64,000 bases of DNA from Paraglaciecola arctica (GCF_018861065.1 NZ_JAHKQO010000031.1:1-64000), one strand, 5' to 3'; shown: positions 34,701-44,439, numbered from the stretch's first letter. Translations and numbers: made by a program. Notes: generated by a model not told the origin, from the sequence alone.

Positions 34701-36374
34701 ATGAAAAAACCAATAATTACTACCAGTTTTACCCTTTCTCTTTTCGCTGTATCACTGGCTCAGGCTGCGCAATATACCGTTGTTGAATTGCCTGTTGCAG
34801 AATTGGGCGAGAGCACTTTCCCAGTAGCAATTAATAATGTAGGCGAAACAGTTGTGAATATGGAATTGCAATATAATCCTCCAATAGATACAAGTTTAAT
34901 CGACTTTGACTCGGCAGAGGTGATCGCGGGTTTAGATAACCTAGATGGTGTTCGAGGTGGGGATTTAAGTGACATTGATTATAACTGGTTGTATAGCTAT
35001 GTATCGTCCTATACACAAGATCAACAATTTCAACAAATCGCCAGTTTAAATAGTTATATCGCAACCGAAACATACAGCGATCTAATACGCGGTTTCGATA
35101 CCATCGACCCCAACACCGATGACTACAGAAACAGCGCAACCACCCAAGTTAGGTCTATCAATAATTTTGGATATGCGGTGGGTAATAGTCAGGATGGTTT
35201 TTACACTCTAACCTATCTTAATGAAAATTTTTATGATGTGACCTATGTATTGAATGATTTCTACTCACGAGCCTTTGCTCAGGTAGATGGGGACATAACA
35301 GAACTGCCGCCACCCGACGCAACTGCCGGTGGAATAAGCGATGCTTACGATATCAATTCCAGCAATCAAGTGGTGGGTTATGGCACAACCGAATTTGTTT
35401 CTGATACCTACACAACAGGAGTTGAGGACTGTGCTGATCCAACTGAAAGAGGCGATGTACCAGAGGAGTCTTGTTTACGATCCTTGAGTATTAGTTTGTT
35501 TAACAATGTCACTTCGGTAGCGCAACAAAGAGGGTTAATTTGGCAATTAGATGAAGATGGAGATTTAATCGATACCTACACTTTAGGCATGCTAATTGAG
35601 CTAGATGATTCTAATAGCACTGCATACAAAAGCACAGCAGTGGCAATAAACGACTACGGCGTCGCTGTGGGAGAATCCCCTAATTATTATCTTGATACAG
35701 ACTCTTTGACTACTGCAGCTGCAATTTATATTGGCGATCAGGTGACGACCATTAATCAAGATGAAGAGGTATTTACGAGTACTGCCTACGATATCAACAA
35801 CGATAATATTGTAGTCGGGCACGTCACCAAAAGTGTCAATGGCACCACCCGTTCTAAGTTTTTTATACATGATATCGAAGCTGATCTCACTCTGTATCCA
35901 GATGACTTTTTTGTAGGCTCATCTAGTGTGGCCAATTCGATTAATAACGAAAACTTTGTGGTAGGTTATGGCGAGTCTGAAGCCACACTTACAGAGCGCA
36001 GAACCGAAGGTTTTTTATACGACTACAAAAACGATATATTTCAAGGGCTTAATTCACTGACTGAATGTAACTCTGACTACGATATTGTGCAGGCAAATGC
36101 TATTAACGATAGCAATGAAATAATCGCAACCGCGTTGGTATCTAAACCACAGAGAAATATTCGCGGAGAAATCATTCTAGACGATCTTGGTGGTCAAACC
36201 TTAGTAGATACGGTAGTTGCAGTAAAACTCATTCCAATTGCTGGTGGCTCTATTGATAACTGTGATGTTTATGTGGAAGAGCAAGTACGCCAAGGCGCGA
36301 GTATGCCTTTGTTACTGAACTTAGGGTTATTTCTATTATGTCTTTTTAGACTAAGGACCAAACAAGGGGAGTAG
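34701..36374 (+). CDS. DUF3466/HAF-repeat exported protein with C-terminal sorting-like tail
   Basis: This 557-residue protein has a signal peptide (cleavage after AQA near residue 22). The body contains about seven copies of a short repeat of the form AIN..G..VG: AINNVGETV, SINNFGYAVG, DINSSNQVVGYG, AINDYGVAVGE, DINNDNIVVGH, SINNENFVVGYG and AINDSNEIIA. This is the HAF/DUF3466 pattern, expected to form a beta-propeller outside the cell. The end is a hydrophobic helix followed by RLRTKQ, similar to GlyGly-CTERM sorting tails cut by rhombosortase, though the glycines are weak. The function is unknown; surface anchoring is inferred. Confidence 0.75.
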   Translation: MKKPIITTSFTLSLFAVSLAQAAQYTVVELPVAELGESTFPVAINNVGETVVNMELQYNPPIDTSLIDFDSAEVIAGLDNLDGVRGGDLSDIDYNWLYSYVSSYTQDQQFQQIASLNSYIATETYSDLIRGFDTIDPNTDDYRNSATTQVRSINNFGYAVGNSQDGFYTLTYLNENFYDVTYVLNDFYSRAFAQVDGDITELPPPDATAGGISDAYDINSSNQVVGYGTTEFVSDTYTTGVEDCADPTERGDVPEESCLRSLSISLFNNVTSVAQQRGLIWQLDEDGDLIDTYTLGMLIELDDSNSTAYKSTAVAINDYGVAVGESPNYYLDTDSLTTAAAIYIGDQVTTINQDEEVFTSTAYDINNDNIVVGHVTKSVNGTTRSKFFIHDIEADLTLYPDDFFVGSSSVANSINNENFVVGYGESEATLTERRTEGFLYDYKNDIFQGLNSLTECNSDYDIVQANAINDSNEIIATALVSKPQRNIRGEIILDDLGGQTLVDTVVAVKLIPIAGGSIDNCDVYVEEQVRQGASMPLLLNLGLFLLCLFRLRTKQGE

Positions 36375-36384
36375 TCTTTTTGAT

Positions 36385-36406
36385 TGGGCATCAATATAGA
36401 TGCCCA
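36385..36406. terminator. hairpin between convergent genes
   Basis: TGGGCATC (36385-36392) pairs with GATGCCCA (36399-36406) around AATATA. No T run follows, so the terminator role is inferred from its place just after the DUF3466 gene. Confidence 0.4.
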
Positions 36407-36502
36407 GCCTAATTAGCCAATCAGAACTTCAAATGGATGTAAGTTAAAAGTACACTGTGTCAAGAGTGCAATCAGCCTAATCATCCGTAATTTAGTGAAA
36501 GT

Positions 36503-37267
36503 TCACAGCGCTTTATTTTGTTGAGATGTTATATCTTTGCAAAGTAACATGTCAGGGATTTTTGCCGAAGCACCGCTGTAAAAACCAATTTCTTTCTCAA
36601 ACTGAGCTGGGTTTTTGAAGGTACCAAACAAGATGTCGAAGATTGGTAAATCTGAATAATTGTATGCGTGTATACCTTTAGAATGGTGCACTGAGTGACT
36701 CTCTGGGCGCTGCACAAGGTAGCCTAACCATTGTGGGGTTTTTATATTGGTATGTTGGAATATTACCAAAAACATAGTGATGAATAAAAAGTACGTGGTT
36801 GTTTGTGGGCTAACGCCAACAATCAGCGCTAAACTTAAACTGCCCATCATTGTAAAACCAATCATATCTAGCGGACTAAAATAAAACGCACCAAGAGTAT
36901 CAACTCTTTCTGCGCTATGATGCATTTGATGGAAGGAACGCCATAACCAATTCGTTTTATGTAAACTGCGGTGCCAAACATAAATGAGTAGTTCAAAAAC
37001 CAATACCGCGATAAGTGTACTCAAGTAAACGTTCATTTCTGTAAGGTCGAAAAGTTGGTATTCGATTAGATATTTGTCCCAAAAAAGCGGCAAATAAGTA
37101 GAAAGGTAGAAGTAACCGACAAAGAATATTAACGCTCGGGGTACCCATCCTTTTACTGATGTTTGTTTGCGTCCAGGCGCTATGACTTCCAGTATCATTA
37201 GCGTACAGAAAAGAGCAATAACACCGAGAGATATTGGGTCGAGTAAGATTTCAAGTGGGGTTGGCAT
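36503..37267 (-). CDS. fatty acid hydroxylase/sterol desaturase family membrane enzyme
   Basis: The ATG at 37267 with AAGGA ten bases upstream gives 254 residues; the longer frame to 37366 would add a non-membrane stretch. Four or so membrane helices hold the three histidine motifs that bind the di-iron centre: HRSLH, HQMHH and HSVHH, with the spacing of the ERG3/ERG25-like superfamily. Bacterial members hydroxylate or desaturate lipids, including sterols, hopanoids and carotenoids; the substrate here is unknown. It is divergent from a CadC-like regulator, which may control it. Confidence 0.85.
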   Translation of the reverse strand: MPTPLEILLDPISLGVIALFCTLMILEVIAPGRKQTSVKGWVPRALIFFVGYFYLSTYLPLFWDKYLIEYQLFDLTEMNVYLSTLIAVLVFELLIYVWHRSLHKTNWLWRSFHQMHHSAERVDTLGAFYFSPLDMIGFTMMGSLSLALIVGVSPQTTTYFLFITMFLVIFQHTNIKTPQWLGYLVQRPESHSVHHSKGIHAYNYSDLPIFDILFGTFKNPAQFEKEIGFYSGASAKIPDMLLCKDITSQQNKAL

Positions 37268-37353
37268 GGTTAAATTATCCTTAAAATAAATAGTGGTTGT
37301 TGCCAGTGTGAGTATCGATTGCCGCTGTTTTTTTACCTGAATTTTATGTAACA

Positions 37354-37387
37354 ATTGGCTAATCAATGGGTAACCTTATGGGCCAAT
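37354..37387. promoter_or_regulatory. inverted repeat in the divergent spacer
   Basis: ATTGGC (37354-37359) and GCCAAT (37382-37387) form an inverted repeat spaced by 22 bases, just upstream of the CadC-like gene. It could be an operator for that regulator. The arms are short. Confidence 0.25.
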
Positions 37388-37427
37388 CGATTGCCATGCT
37401 GTGTTGTTTGTGCAAAATGAGACATGT

Positions 37428-39296
37428 ATGAAATATCTAATAGCAGACTTCGAAATTGACACCACACAGTTCCAAATTACTTTGGGTACAACTGCGGTTT
37501 CTGTTGAACCCAAAGTGTTCGACTTACTGGTTTATTTAATCGAAAATCGCGGCCGCTTGATAACCAGAGATGAGTTATTTGACAAAATTTGGGCTGGCCG
37601 TGAAGTTTCAGACACCACCTTAAGTAACCATGTTAAAAGTGCCAGAAAGGCGCTGGGTGATAATGGTGATTTGCAGCAAGTCATAAAAACGGTGCGAGGG
37701 CGAGGCTACCAGTTTATAGCTGAAGTGCTGGAGTTGCCTTTAGTTAATCAACCTCAAAGTCAACCGGCCACTGTATTAAACAAACTGCAGAGTATGCCAA
37801 AACTCGTATTTGCTATTACTTGTTTGATTCTGCTAATCATCGCTTATTGGTGGCCAACAGGAACGACTCAGCTAGATGTTGAATCAGACACGCGGCCTTA
37901 TATTTTGGTCGTGCCCTTTAGTGTTTCTGGAGGTGACAGCGAAAAGTGGCAACCCTTCGCTGATCAAATCACCCGTGAAGTCATCTTAAAGCTCCGGCAA
38001 ATTTCTGGATTACGGGTGATACCTGCTTCTTCCGCTTTTACGTTTAAAGACAATAAATCAACTGAGAATATTAGTAAGAAACTTCCCGAAGTTGACTACT
38101 TGTTGGATGCGATGGTGAGTGTTGATGTTAACCAAAGTATTCAGATTAGCACCGAACTAGAGAGTTTAACTAAAGACAATTTAATATGGAATGACCACTA
38201 TAATAGCCGCATTGATGACACCAATTTCTTTTCGGTTCAGACTGATATTGCCGCTTCTGTTTCAGACGCGCTAAAAGTTGTCATATTAGCAAAAGAACAA
38301 AGCGCCCTAGCAGAATTACCCACCACCAACTTAAAGGCATATGAACTTTATGTGGCGGGACAAAAGCAATTAAATTTGTTGACTTATGATTCCTTAAAAC
38401 GCTCGGTGGTGTTGTTTTCTCAAGCTATCAAACTAGATCCTCATTTCGAGGCGGCGTATGTAGCTAAGGCAGATGCGTTTCGTATAATCATGTCCTATTT
38501 TGAGAAACCTGTAGAGGTTTTACCCGATGTTGTTGATTCTGTTCTAGCGGCACTTGAAATTAGACCGGATTCAGCTGAAGCGTTATCATCTTTGGGCTTG
38601 GCTTATGTATTTGCATGGCGCTGGGAAGATGCGTGGAAAGTGCTCAATGCGGCTCGAAAAGAAGACCCAAATCTGGCGCTAACTGAGGTGGGTTTTGCGC
38701 TTTATTATTCAGGTATTGGTGATGTAGAAGGGGTGTATCGATCTCTTGAAAAAGCCAACGAACTTGACCCATTAAACATCGAACTCGCCGATTGGGGACA
38801 CTGGGCGTTAGCAATGATAGGAGAAAACACAGCTGCTATACAATGGGCTAAAAATCAAATTCAATTACACCCTGAAGTTGGGTTGATTTATAGTGGTGCC
38901 AGTGTTTCTGCGTCACTATCTGGAGACCACGAACGAGCCATCGCCTTAGCCACCAAAGGAGTCTCATTGGACTCTGGTTCACCTTACGCGATACTGGCTT
39001 TGGCACAAAGTTATGGGCACGCTGGAATGCTTGATAAAATCCCACTTTTACTAGAAGAAGCTAAGCAAACTGACGGCTTTTTATGTCCCTATGAAACCGC
39101 CATCACTCATTTACTGCTTAATCAGACTGACAAAGCATTTGAGTTGTTCAATGAAGCCATTGCTTACCGATCTAACTGTCTGGTTTTTACGCGTTTTGAC
39201 CCGAGATTAAGCCACATAAAAAGTGACCCTCGTTATTTAGCATTGCTAACAAGAGTCGGGCTAGATGACGGCGCTATCCGCCAATACCCGCGTTAG
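37428..39296 (+). CDS. CadC/ToxR-like membrane regulator with TPR sensor domain
   Basis: This protein of about 622 residues starts with an OmpR-type winged helix (about 1-100, with EPKVFDLLVYLIENRGRLIT and TVRGRGYQF), the DNA-binding part of CadC/ToxR regulators. One membrane helix follows near 126-143 (LVFAITCLILLIIAYW). The periplasmic part begins with a TolB-like region (VVPFSVSGGDSEKWQPFADQ) and continues with TPR repeats to the end. So it should bind DNA from the membrane in response to an outside cue. ATG at 37428 is chosen as it starts right at the domain; GTG at 37401 is the alternative. The divergent hydroxylase gene is a likely target. Confidence 0.85.
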   Translation: MKYLIADFEIDTTQFQITLGTTAVSVEPKVFDLLVYLIENRGRLITRDELFDKIWAGREVSDTTLSNHVKSARKALGDNGDLQQVIKTVRGRGYQFIAEVLELPLVNQPQSQPATVLNKLQSMPKLVFAITCLILLIIAYWWPTGTTQLDVESDTRPYILVVPFSVSGGDSEKWQPFADQITREVILKLRQISGLRVIPASSAFTFKDNKSTENISKKLPEVDYLLDAMVSVDVNQSIQISTELESLTKDNLIWNDHYNSRIDDTNFFSVQTDIAASVSDALKVVILAKEQSALAELPTTNLKAYELYVAGQKQLNLLTYDSLKRSVVLFSQAIKLDPHFEAAYVAKADAFRIIMSYFEKPVEVLPDVVDSVLAALEIRPDSAEALSSLGLAYVFAWRWEDAWKVLNAARKEDPNLALTEVGFALYYSGIGDVEGVYRSLEKANELDPLNIELADWGHWALAMIGENTAAIQWAKNQIQLHPEVGLIYSGASVSASLSGDHERAIALATKGVSLDSGSPYAILALAQSYGHAGMLDKIPLLLEEAKQTDGFLCPYETAITHLLLNQTDKAFELFNEAIAYRSNCLVFTRFDPRLSHIKSDPRYLALLTRVGLDDGAIRQYPR

Positions 39297-39352
39297 TTTA
39301 CTTAATGCTAGAATAAGTGTTTGATTCTTTGAATCAGTTTTTGAAAAAGTGA

Positions 39353-39811
39353 TTATTGACTAATATTGTGATTTTGTTTCCTTAGGTAAGCGAATACACC
39401 TCCACCAATAGCGCCACACAAACTTTGGCATATAAAGCCAAAAGTGCTTCTAGTACTGGCTAATAAACTAATGTCTAAAATGGGATGCATTGCTAAAAGT
39501 GCCACAGAGATACTCACACCTCCAGCCAAACCATAGATTAGATTAGGGGACAGTTTAAAGCGTTTAATCAACTGTTTTGCCACCACAAACGCAATAAGAA
39601 AACTCGCGGCTATGACTACCCCGTAAGTTGGATAAAGACCTAATAGATCGTCCAGACTCATACTGAGTCTGTCTTTGAATAAAATCTTAACTCCTAATTG
39701 ACTCAACTCAGCCATCACTAATTGACTATGAATTAGGCTGGCTAGAACAAATGCAAAAATCACAGCTACAAGAAAATGAGTGCAAAGCCTAAGGTAAAAA
39801 TTTAGTTTCAT
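39353..39811 (-). CDS. unknown four-helix membrane protein
   Basis: This 152-residue protein has membrane helices at about 8-27, 62-80, 90-110 and 126-142. A glycine-rich last helix (GFICQSLCGAIGGGVFAYL) and a short basic tail are visible. I do not recognise a family and see no catalytic motif. It is convergent with the CadC-like gene and divergent from the sugar dehydrogenase. A real gene is supported by length, clean membrane pattern and lack of any competing frame. Confidence 0.6.
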   Translation of the reverse strand: MKLNFYLRLCTHFLVAVIFAFVLASLIHSQLVMAELSQLGVKILFKDRLSMSLDDLLGLYPTYGVVIAASFLIAFVVAKQLIKRFKLSPNLIYGLAGGVSISVALLAMHPILDISLLASTRSTFGFICQSLCGAIGGGVFAYLRKQNHNISQ

Positions 39812-39939
39812 ACAATACTACTTATTTTATTGTTAACGTGGAACAAGGAATTGGGGGGATAATGAGGGAACTGGATGCTAATATCAATCAACTATGGCTC
39901 GGATTGCGAGTCTAATTCTATCCTAGAGACGACACATTT

Positions 39940-41061
39940 ATGCAATACCGAGGTTTTATTTTTGCGATGACTTTGTTTTTTGTCGCGACTTCTAATGGTT
40001 TGGCAACGCCGAAACTTCAATTCCCTAATTATCAAATACAGCAGATTGCAAACGACCTCAACTTTCCTTGGTCCCTAGCATTTATGCCCGATCAGAGTGT
40101 TTTGGTAACTGAGCGAAGCGGTAAATTGTCAAGAATCCGCGAAGGGCATTCTCCAGAGCTAATTAATGGTTTACCCAACAATATATATGTACAAGGGCAG
40201 GGGGGATTATTAGATGTGGTTTTGCATCCTAATTTCGCATCTAACAATTGGTTGTATCTTTCTTATTCTATGGGGGAGCCTAGCAAAAACGCTTTACAGG
40301 TCATGCGAGCAAAACTCAGGGGGAATCAGCTAACTGAACAGCAAGTTGTGCTTAGGGTTTCGCCCTATAAATCTACACCAGTGCATTTTGCGGGTCGTAT
40401 GACTTTTTTGCCTGATCATACCTTATTAATAACAAGTGGCGATGGATTTGACTATCGAGAAGACGCACAAAAACTCAATAGTTTAATGGGTAAAGTGATA
40501 CGAATTCATGACGATGGTAGTGTTCCCGCAAACAACCCTTATGTTGTTGAGGATACTGATTCGTTAATGAACTACATTTTTAGTTATGGACACAGAAACG
40601 CTCAGGCAATTGTATTTGATCCTGTGCGCCAAGTGATTTTTTCCAATGAGCATGGGCCAGACGGAGGCGATGAACTTAATATAATTCAAGCTGGGGTAAA
40701 TTACGGTTGGCCGGTGATTACCCATGGCAAAGATTATATAGGTGGACGTATTAGCCCGTTCACAGAATATCCTAATATGCAGCAGCCTTTTATCGATTGG
40801 ACTCCTTCAATTGCGCCTTCTGGAATGGCAGTTCACGGCGGCGAACAATTCAAATCATTGAACGGAGACTTGTTAATCAGTGTCCTTAAATTCAAAGAGG
40901 TGCGATGGGTGCAAATGGATGGTTTGAAAGTGACAGGGCAACTCTCTTTATTCAAAGAGCTTGACCAAAGAATTCGTGATGTGCGTGTTCATCCTGATGG
41001 TTCTATCTATATTTTAACCGATAGCGCACAAGGCAAGGTGCTGAGAGTTGTGCCAGATTAG
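39940..41061 (+). CDS. PQQ-dependent aldose sugar dehydrogenase, soluble GDH-B/YliI family
   Basis: This 373-residue exported protein has a signal peptide (cleavage near residue 22). A six-bladed beta-propeller of the glucose/sorbosone dehydrogenase family follows. Typical parts are LNFPWSLAFMPDQSVLVTER, QGGLLDVVLHPNF, LLITSGDGFDYREDAQKL, YGHRNAQAIVFDP, NEHGPDGGDELN and INYGWP-like NYGWPVITHGKDY. Such enzymes oxidise aldoses in the periplasm with PQQ as cofactor. The catalytic histidine region HFAGRM and the arginine in GHRN are present. No PQQ synthesis genes are in the window. The gene appears monocistronic. Confidence 0.88.
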   Translation: MQYRGFIFAMTLFFVATSNGLATPKLQFPNYQIQQIANDLNFPWSLAFMPDQSVLVTERSGKLSRIREGHSPELINGLPNNIYVQGQGGLLDVVLHPNFASNNWLYLSYSMGEPSKNALQVMRAKLRGNQLTEQQVVLRVSPYKSTPVHFAGRMTFLPDHTLLITSGDGFDYREDAQKLNSLMGKVIRIHDDGSVPANNPYVVEDTDSLMNYIFSYGHRNAQAIVFDPVRQVIFSNEHGPDGGDELNIIQAGVNYGWPVITHGKDYIGGRISPFTEYPNMQQPFIDWTPSIAPSGMAVHGGEQFKSLNGDLLISVLKFKEVRWVQMDGLKVTGQLSLFKELDQRIRDVRVHPDGSIYILTDSAQGKVLRVVPD

Positions 41062-41165
41062 CGCTAGATTTACTCAAAATAAGCATTTTTGTTAAAAAAC
41101 TGTAAAATTCAGTAACTTATAACTTAAATGAATACTGATTATAGGTAAACAAAGCGAGTTCACAA

Positions 41166-41194
41166 TTCCACTTTTTGATAATAACCCTTATAAT
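41166..41194 (+). promoter_or_regulatory. promoter of the first aconitase, with a conserved AATAACCCTTATA box
   Basis: TTCCAC (41166-41171) and TATAAT (41189-41194) are spaced by 17 bases. The surrounding 48 bases (41163-41210) are identical at 35 positions to the promoter of the second aconitase (44341-44388), including AATAACCCTTATA. A related ATAACCCTT recurs at 41320-41328, next to the start codon. Confidence 0.6.
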
Positions 41195-41337
41195 AGTTGG
41201 GTTTTATTCCTGCTTATGTAATTAATGTTTATTTTTACAAATGATGCTTAGTTGCTAATAAATTAAGTAGTCAGTCGCAAAATTTCACCCTGCTAATTAC
41301 CCTACTATTAGCACGTTATAACCCTTGGGAGTTGTAT

Positions 41338-44145
41338 ATGAGTTTGTTTTTAGAATACCTTGAAGAAATCGAAAATCGTAAAAAAGATCTAGGATTGGCA
41401 CCCAAGCCAATTGATAGTGCTGAATTATTAGCTGAGATTATCGAGCAAATAAAAGACTCGGCCCATGAGCACAGAGACGTATCGCTTAATTTCTTCATCT
41501 ATAACACCTTGCCAGGAACCACTAGTGCGGCAAGTGAAAAGGCAAAATTCTTAAAAGAAATTATCCTTGGCGAAACCGTTGTCGCTGAAATCTCAGTTGA
41601 ATTTGCCTTTGAATTGTTATCTCACATGAAAGGCGGCCCTTCTATCGAAGTGTTACTCGACCTTGCATTAGGTGACGACACCGCGTTAGCTGCTAAAGCT
41701 GCAGATGTATTAAAAACACAGGTATTTTTATACGACGCTGATACAGCTCGCCTTGAAGCTGCTTTTAAAGCAGGCAATGGGGTAGCTAAGGATTTGTTAG
41801 AAAGTTACGCGCAAGCAGAATTTTTTACTAAGTTACCTGATGTAGCTGAAAAAATTGAAGTGGTTACTTATATAGCGGGTGAAGGTGATATTTCTACCGA
41901 TTTATTATCTCCAGGTCATCAAGCTCATTCTCGTGCAGACCGTGAATTACACGGCCAATGTATGATCACTCCTGAAGCGCAACAAGAAATACAAGCATTA
42001 CAAGCTAAACATCCAAACGCTAAGGTGATGTTAATCGCCGAAAAAGGCACTATGGGTGTAGGTTCATCTCGTATGTCAGGTGTGAACAACGTTGCACTTT
42101 GGGCCGGTAAACAAGCTAGTCCTTATGTACCATTCATAAACATTGCGCCTGTCGTTGCCGGTACTAATGGTATCTCTCCCATTTTCCTAACTACAGTTGA
42201 TGTAACCGGTGGTATTGGTCTTGATCTTAAAAACTGGGTTAAGAAAGTCGATGCTAATGGCAAAACAGTAGTTGATGATAATGGCGATGCAGTATTAGAA
42301 GAAGCCTACTCAGTTGCGACTGGCACGATATTAACTATCGATACAAAAGCCAAAAAGTTATTTAACGGCGACAAAGAATTGGTAGATATCTCTTCTGCCT
42401 TTACCCCGCAAAAAGTTGAATTCATGAAAGCCGGTGGTTCTTACGCTGTAGTATTTGGTAAAAAATTACAAACATTTGCAGCCGAAACCTTAGGTATTGA
42501 AGCGCCAGCTGTATTTGCACTTTCAAAAGAAACCTCAATTGAAGGTCAAGGTTTAACTGCAGTTGAAAAAATATTCAATAGAAATGCGGTAGGTGTGACT
42601 TCTAAAAATGCCTTACATGCAGGTTCTGACGTGCGAGTTAAAGTGAACATTGTGGGTTCACAAGACACCACTGGCCCTATGACTTGCCAAGAACTCGAAG
42701 CCATGGCTGCGTCAACTATTTCTCCCATTGTTGATGGTGCTTATCAATCAGGTTGTCACACCGCTTCAGTGTGGGATAGCAAGGCAAAAGCTAACATTCC
42801 TAAACTGATGAGTTTTATGAACGCATTTGGCCTTATCACTGCACGTGATCCTAAGGGCGTTTATCCTGCAATGACTGACGTTATTCATAAAGTATTGAAT
42901 GATATTACAGTGGACGACCGCGCGATTATCATAGGTGGTGACTCTCATACTCGTATGTCTAAAGGTGTCGCATTTGGTGCTGACTCTGGCACAGTAGCCT
43001 TAGCACTAGCGACTGGTGAAGCTGCCATGCCAATCCCTGAGTCTGTAAAAGTCACCTTTAAAGGTAAAATGAAAGGCTACATGGATTTTCGTGATGTGGT
43101 GCATTCAACCCAAGCGCAAATGCTTAAACAATTTGGTGGCGAAAACGTGTTCCAAGGTCGCGTAATCGAAGTGCACATTGGTACTTTGTTAGCCGACCAA
43201 GCATTCACCTTTACTGACTGGTCAGCAGAGATGAAAGCCAAAGCGTCTATCTGTATTTCTGAAGATGAAACCTTAATTGGTTCCTTAGAAATCGCTAAGA
43301 GCCGTATCCAAATCATGATCGATAAAGGTATGGAAAACCCAGCGAAAACGCTACAAGGCCTTATCGATATTGCTAATAAGCGTATTGAAGAAATTAAGTC
43401 AGGTTCAGCTCCAGCACTCACTCCAGATAATAATGCTAAATATTACGCTGAAGTAGTAGTTGATTTAGACCAAATTGACGAGCCAATGATCGCCGATCCA
43501 GATGTCAATAACGACGACGTATCAAAACGTTATACCCATGACGTTATTCGCCCTGTTTCGTACTATAAAGGTAAACCTGTTGATCTAGGTTTTGTTGGTT
43601 CTTGTATGGTGCATAAAGGTGATATGCAAATCATTGCACAAATGTTCCGTAACATTGAAAAACAAAACGGCAATATTGAGTTTAAAGCACCGTTGGTTGT
43701 TGCTCCACCTACATACAATATTGTTGATGAGCTTAAAGCAGAAGGTGACTGGGAAATTCTACAGAAGTACTCAGGTTTCGAATTTAACGATGCCTCCCCT
43801 AAAGATGCAGCTCGTACTAAATACGACAACATCATGTATTTAGAGCGCCCAGGTTGTAACTTGTGTATGGGTAACCAAGAAAAAGCCGAACCAGGTGATA
43901 CTGTTATCGCTACTTCAACTCGTTTGTTCCAAGGTCGTGTAGTGGCAGATAGCGCGGAGAAAAAAGGTGAGTCATTGCTAGGCTCTACGCCGTTAGTTGT
44001 GCTTTCTACTATGTTGGGACGTTTCCCTACAATGGACGAATATACCGCAGCGGTTGAAGGTATTAACCTGACTGATTTTGCTCCACCGACACATGCATTA
44101 ACGTCAGCACCTGCGGTTGCAGTGAGAATTGCTGATCCTGTTTAG
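41338..44145 (+). CDS. AcnB-type aconitase, long divergent paralogue
   Basis: This 935-residue protein of the AcnB family interconverts citrate and isocitrate, or possibly 2-methylisocitrate and 2-methylaconitate. Domain order is AcnB-like: N-terminal HEAT-like domain (about 1-165), swivelling domain (with the SRADRELHG loop), then the cluster-bearing domains. The 4Fe-4S ligands are Cys756 (GSCMVHKGD), Cys840 and Cys843 (PGCNLCMGNQ). It is about 65 residues longer than ordinary AcnB (865-870), with inserts between the swivelling and core domains and before the C terminus. ATG at 41338 has GGGAG eight bases upstream. It stands directly before a canonical acnB and has its own promoter and terminator. 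Confidence 0.9.
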   Translation: MSLFLEYLEEIENRKKDLGLAPKPIDSAELLAEIIEQIKDSAHEHRDVSLNFFIYNTLPGTTSAASEKAKFLKEIILGETVVAEISVEFAFELLSHMKGGPSIEVLLDLALGDDTALAAKAADVLKTQVFLYDADTARLEAAFKAGNGVAKDLLESYAQAEFFTKLPDVAEKIEVVTYIAGEGDISTDLLSPGHQAHSRADRELHGQCMITPEAQQEIQALQAKHPNAKVMLIAEKGTMGVGSSRMSGVNNVALWAGKQASPYVPFINIAPVVAGTNGISPIFLTTVDVTGGIGLDLKNWVKKVDANGKTVVDDNGDAVLEEAYSVATGTILTIDTKAKKLFNGDKELVDISSAFTPQKVEFMKAGGSYAVVFGKKLQTFAAETLGIEAPAVFALSKETSIEGQGLTAVEKIFNRNAVGVTSKNALHAGSDVRVKVNIVGSQDTTGPMTCQELEAMAASTISPIVDGAYQSGCHTASVWDSKAKANIPKLMSFMNAFGLITARDPKGVYPAMTDVIHKVLNDITVDDRAIIIGGDSHTRMSKGVAFGADSGTVALALATGEAAMPIPESVKVTFKGKMKGYMDFRDVVHSTQAQMLKQFGGENVFQGRVIEVHIGTLLADQAFTFTDWSAEMKAKASICISEDETLIGSLEIAKSRIQIMIDKGMENPAKTLQGLIDIANKRIEEIKSGSAPALTPDNNAKYYAEVVVDLDQIDEPMIADPDVNNDDVSKRYTHDVIRPVSYYKGKPVDLGFVGSCMVHKGDMQIIAQMFRNIEKQNGNIEFKAPLVVAPPTYNIVDELKAEGDWEILQKYSGFEFNDASPKDAARTKYDNIMYLERPGCNLCMGNQEKAEPGDTVIATSTRLFQGRVVADSAEKKGESLLGSTPLVVLSTMLGRFPTMDEYTAAVEGINLTDFAPPTHALTSAPAVAVRIADPV

Positions 44146-44174
44146 GAAATACATTTCGTAAACCGAAAATCATC

Positions 44175-44242
44175 AGGGTTACTGTTTTAGCTAATTGAGA
44201 ATTTATCCTCAATTAGCTAAAACACTCAGGTAACCCTTTTTT
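44175..44242 (+). terminator. strong intrinsic terminator after the first aconitase
   Basis: GTTTTAGCTAATTGAG pairs perfectly with CTCAATTAGCTAAAAC, and an outer AGGGTTAC pairs with GTAACCCT, followed by TTTTTT. It separates the two aconitase genes into two transcription units. Confidence 0.9.
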
Positions 44243-44343
44243 CAGTAACAAGATTACCGCTCAACATTTCCCTCTTACTTTTACACTAGCTTAATTCCCA
44301 ATTAAGCAGATATTGATCGAACGCAATCTCAAGGCGTGTCTAA

Positions 44344-44372
44344 TTTCACTTTGTAGCAATAACCCTTATACT
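44344..44372 (+). promoter_or_regulatory. promoter of the second aconitase, with the same conserved box
   Basis: TTTCAC (44344-44349) and TATACT (44367-44372) are spaced by 17 bases. AATAACCCTTATA lies between and over the -10, as in the promoter at 41166-41194. The start codon follows 67 bases downstream. Confidence 0.6.
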
Positions 44373-44439
44373 TGTGCGGTTACTTTCCCATACTCCACTA
44401 TAAGTCGTTGTTTTAGGAGTTAACTTAGAGGACAAAATT

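Noticed and set aside
43077-43421. A 114-codon minus-strand frame inside the first aconitase
   Set aside because: It is antisense to conserved aconitase sequence and looks like a codon-bias shadow.
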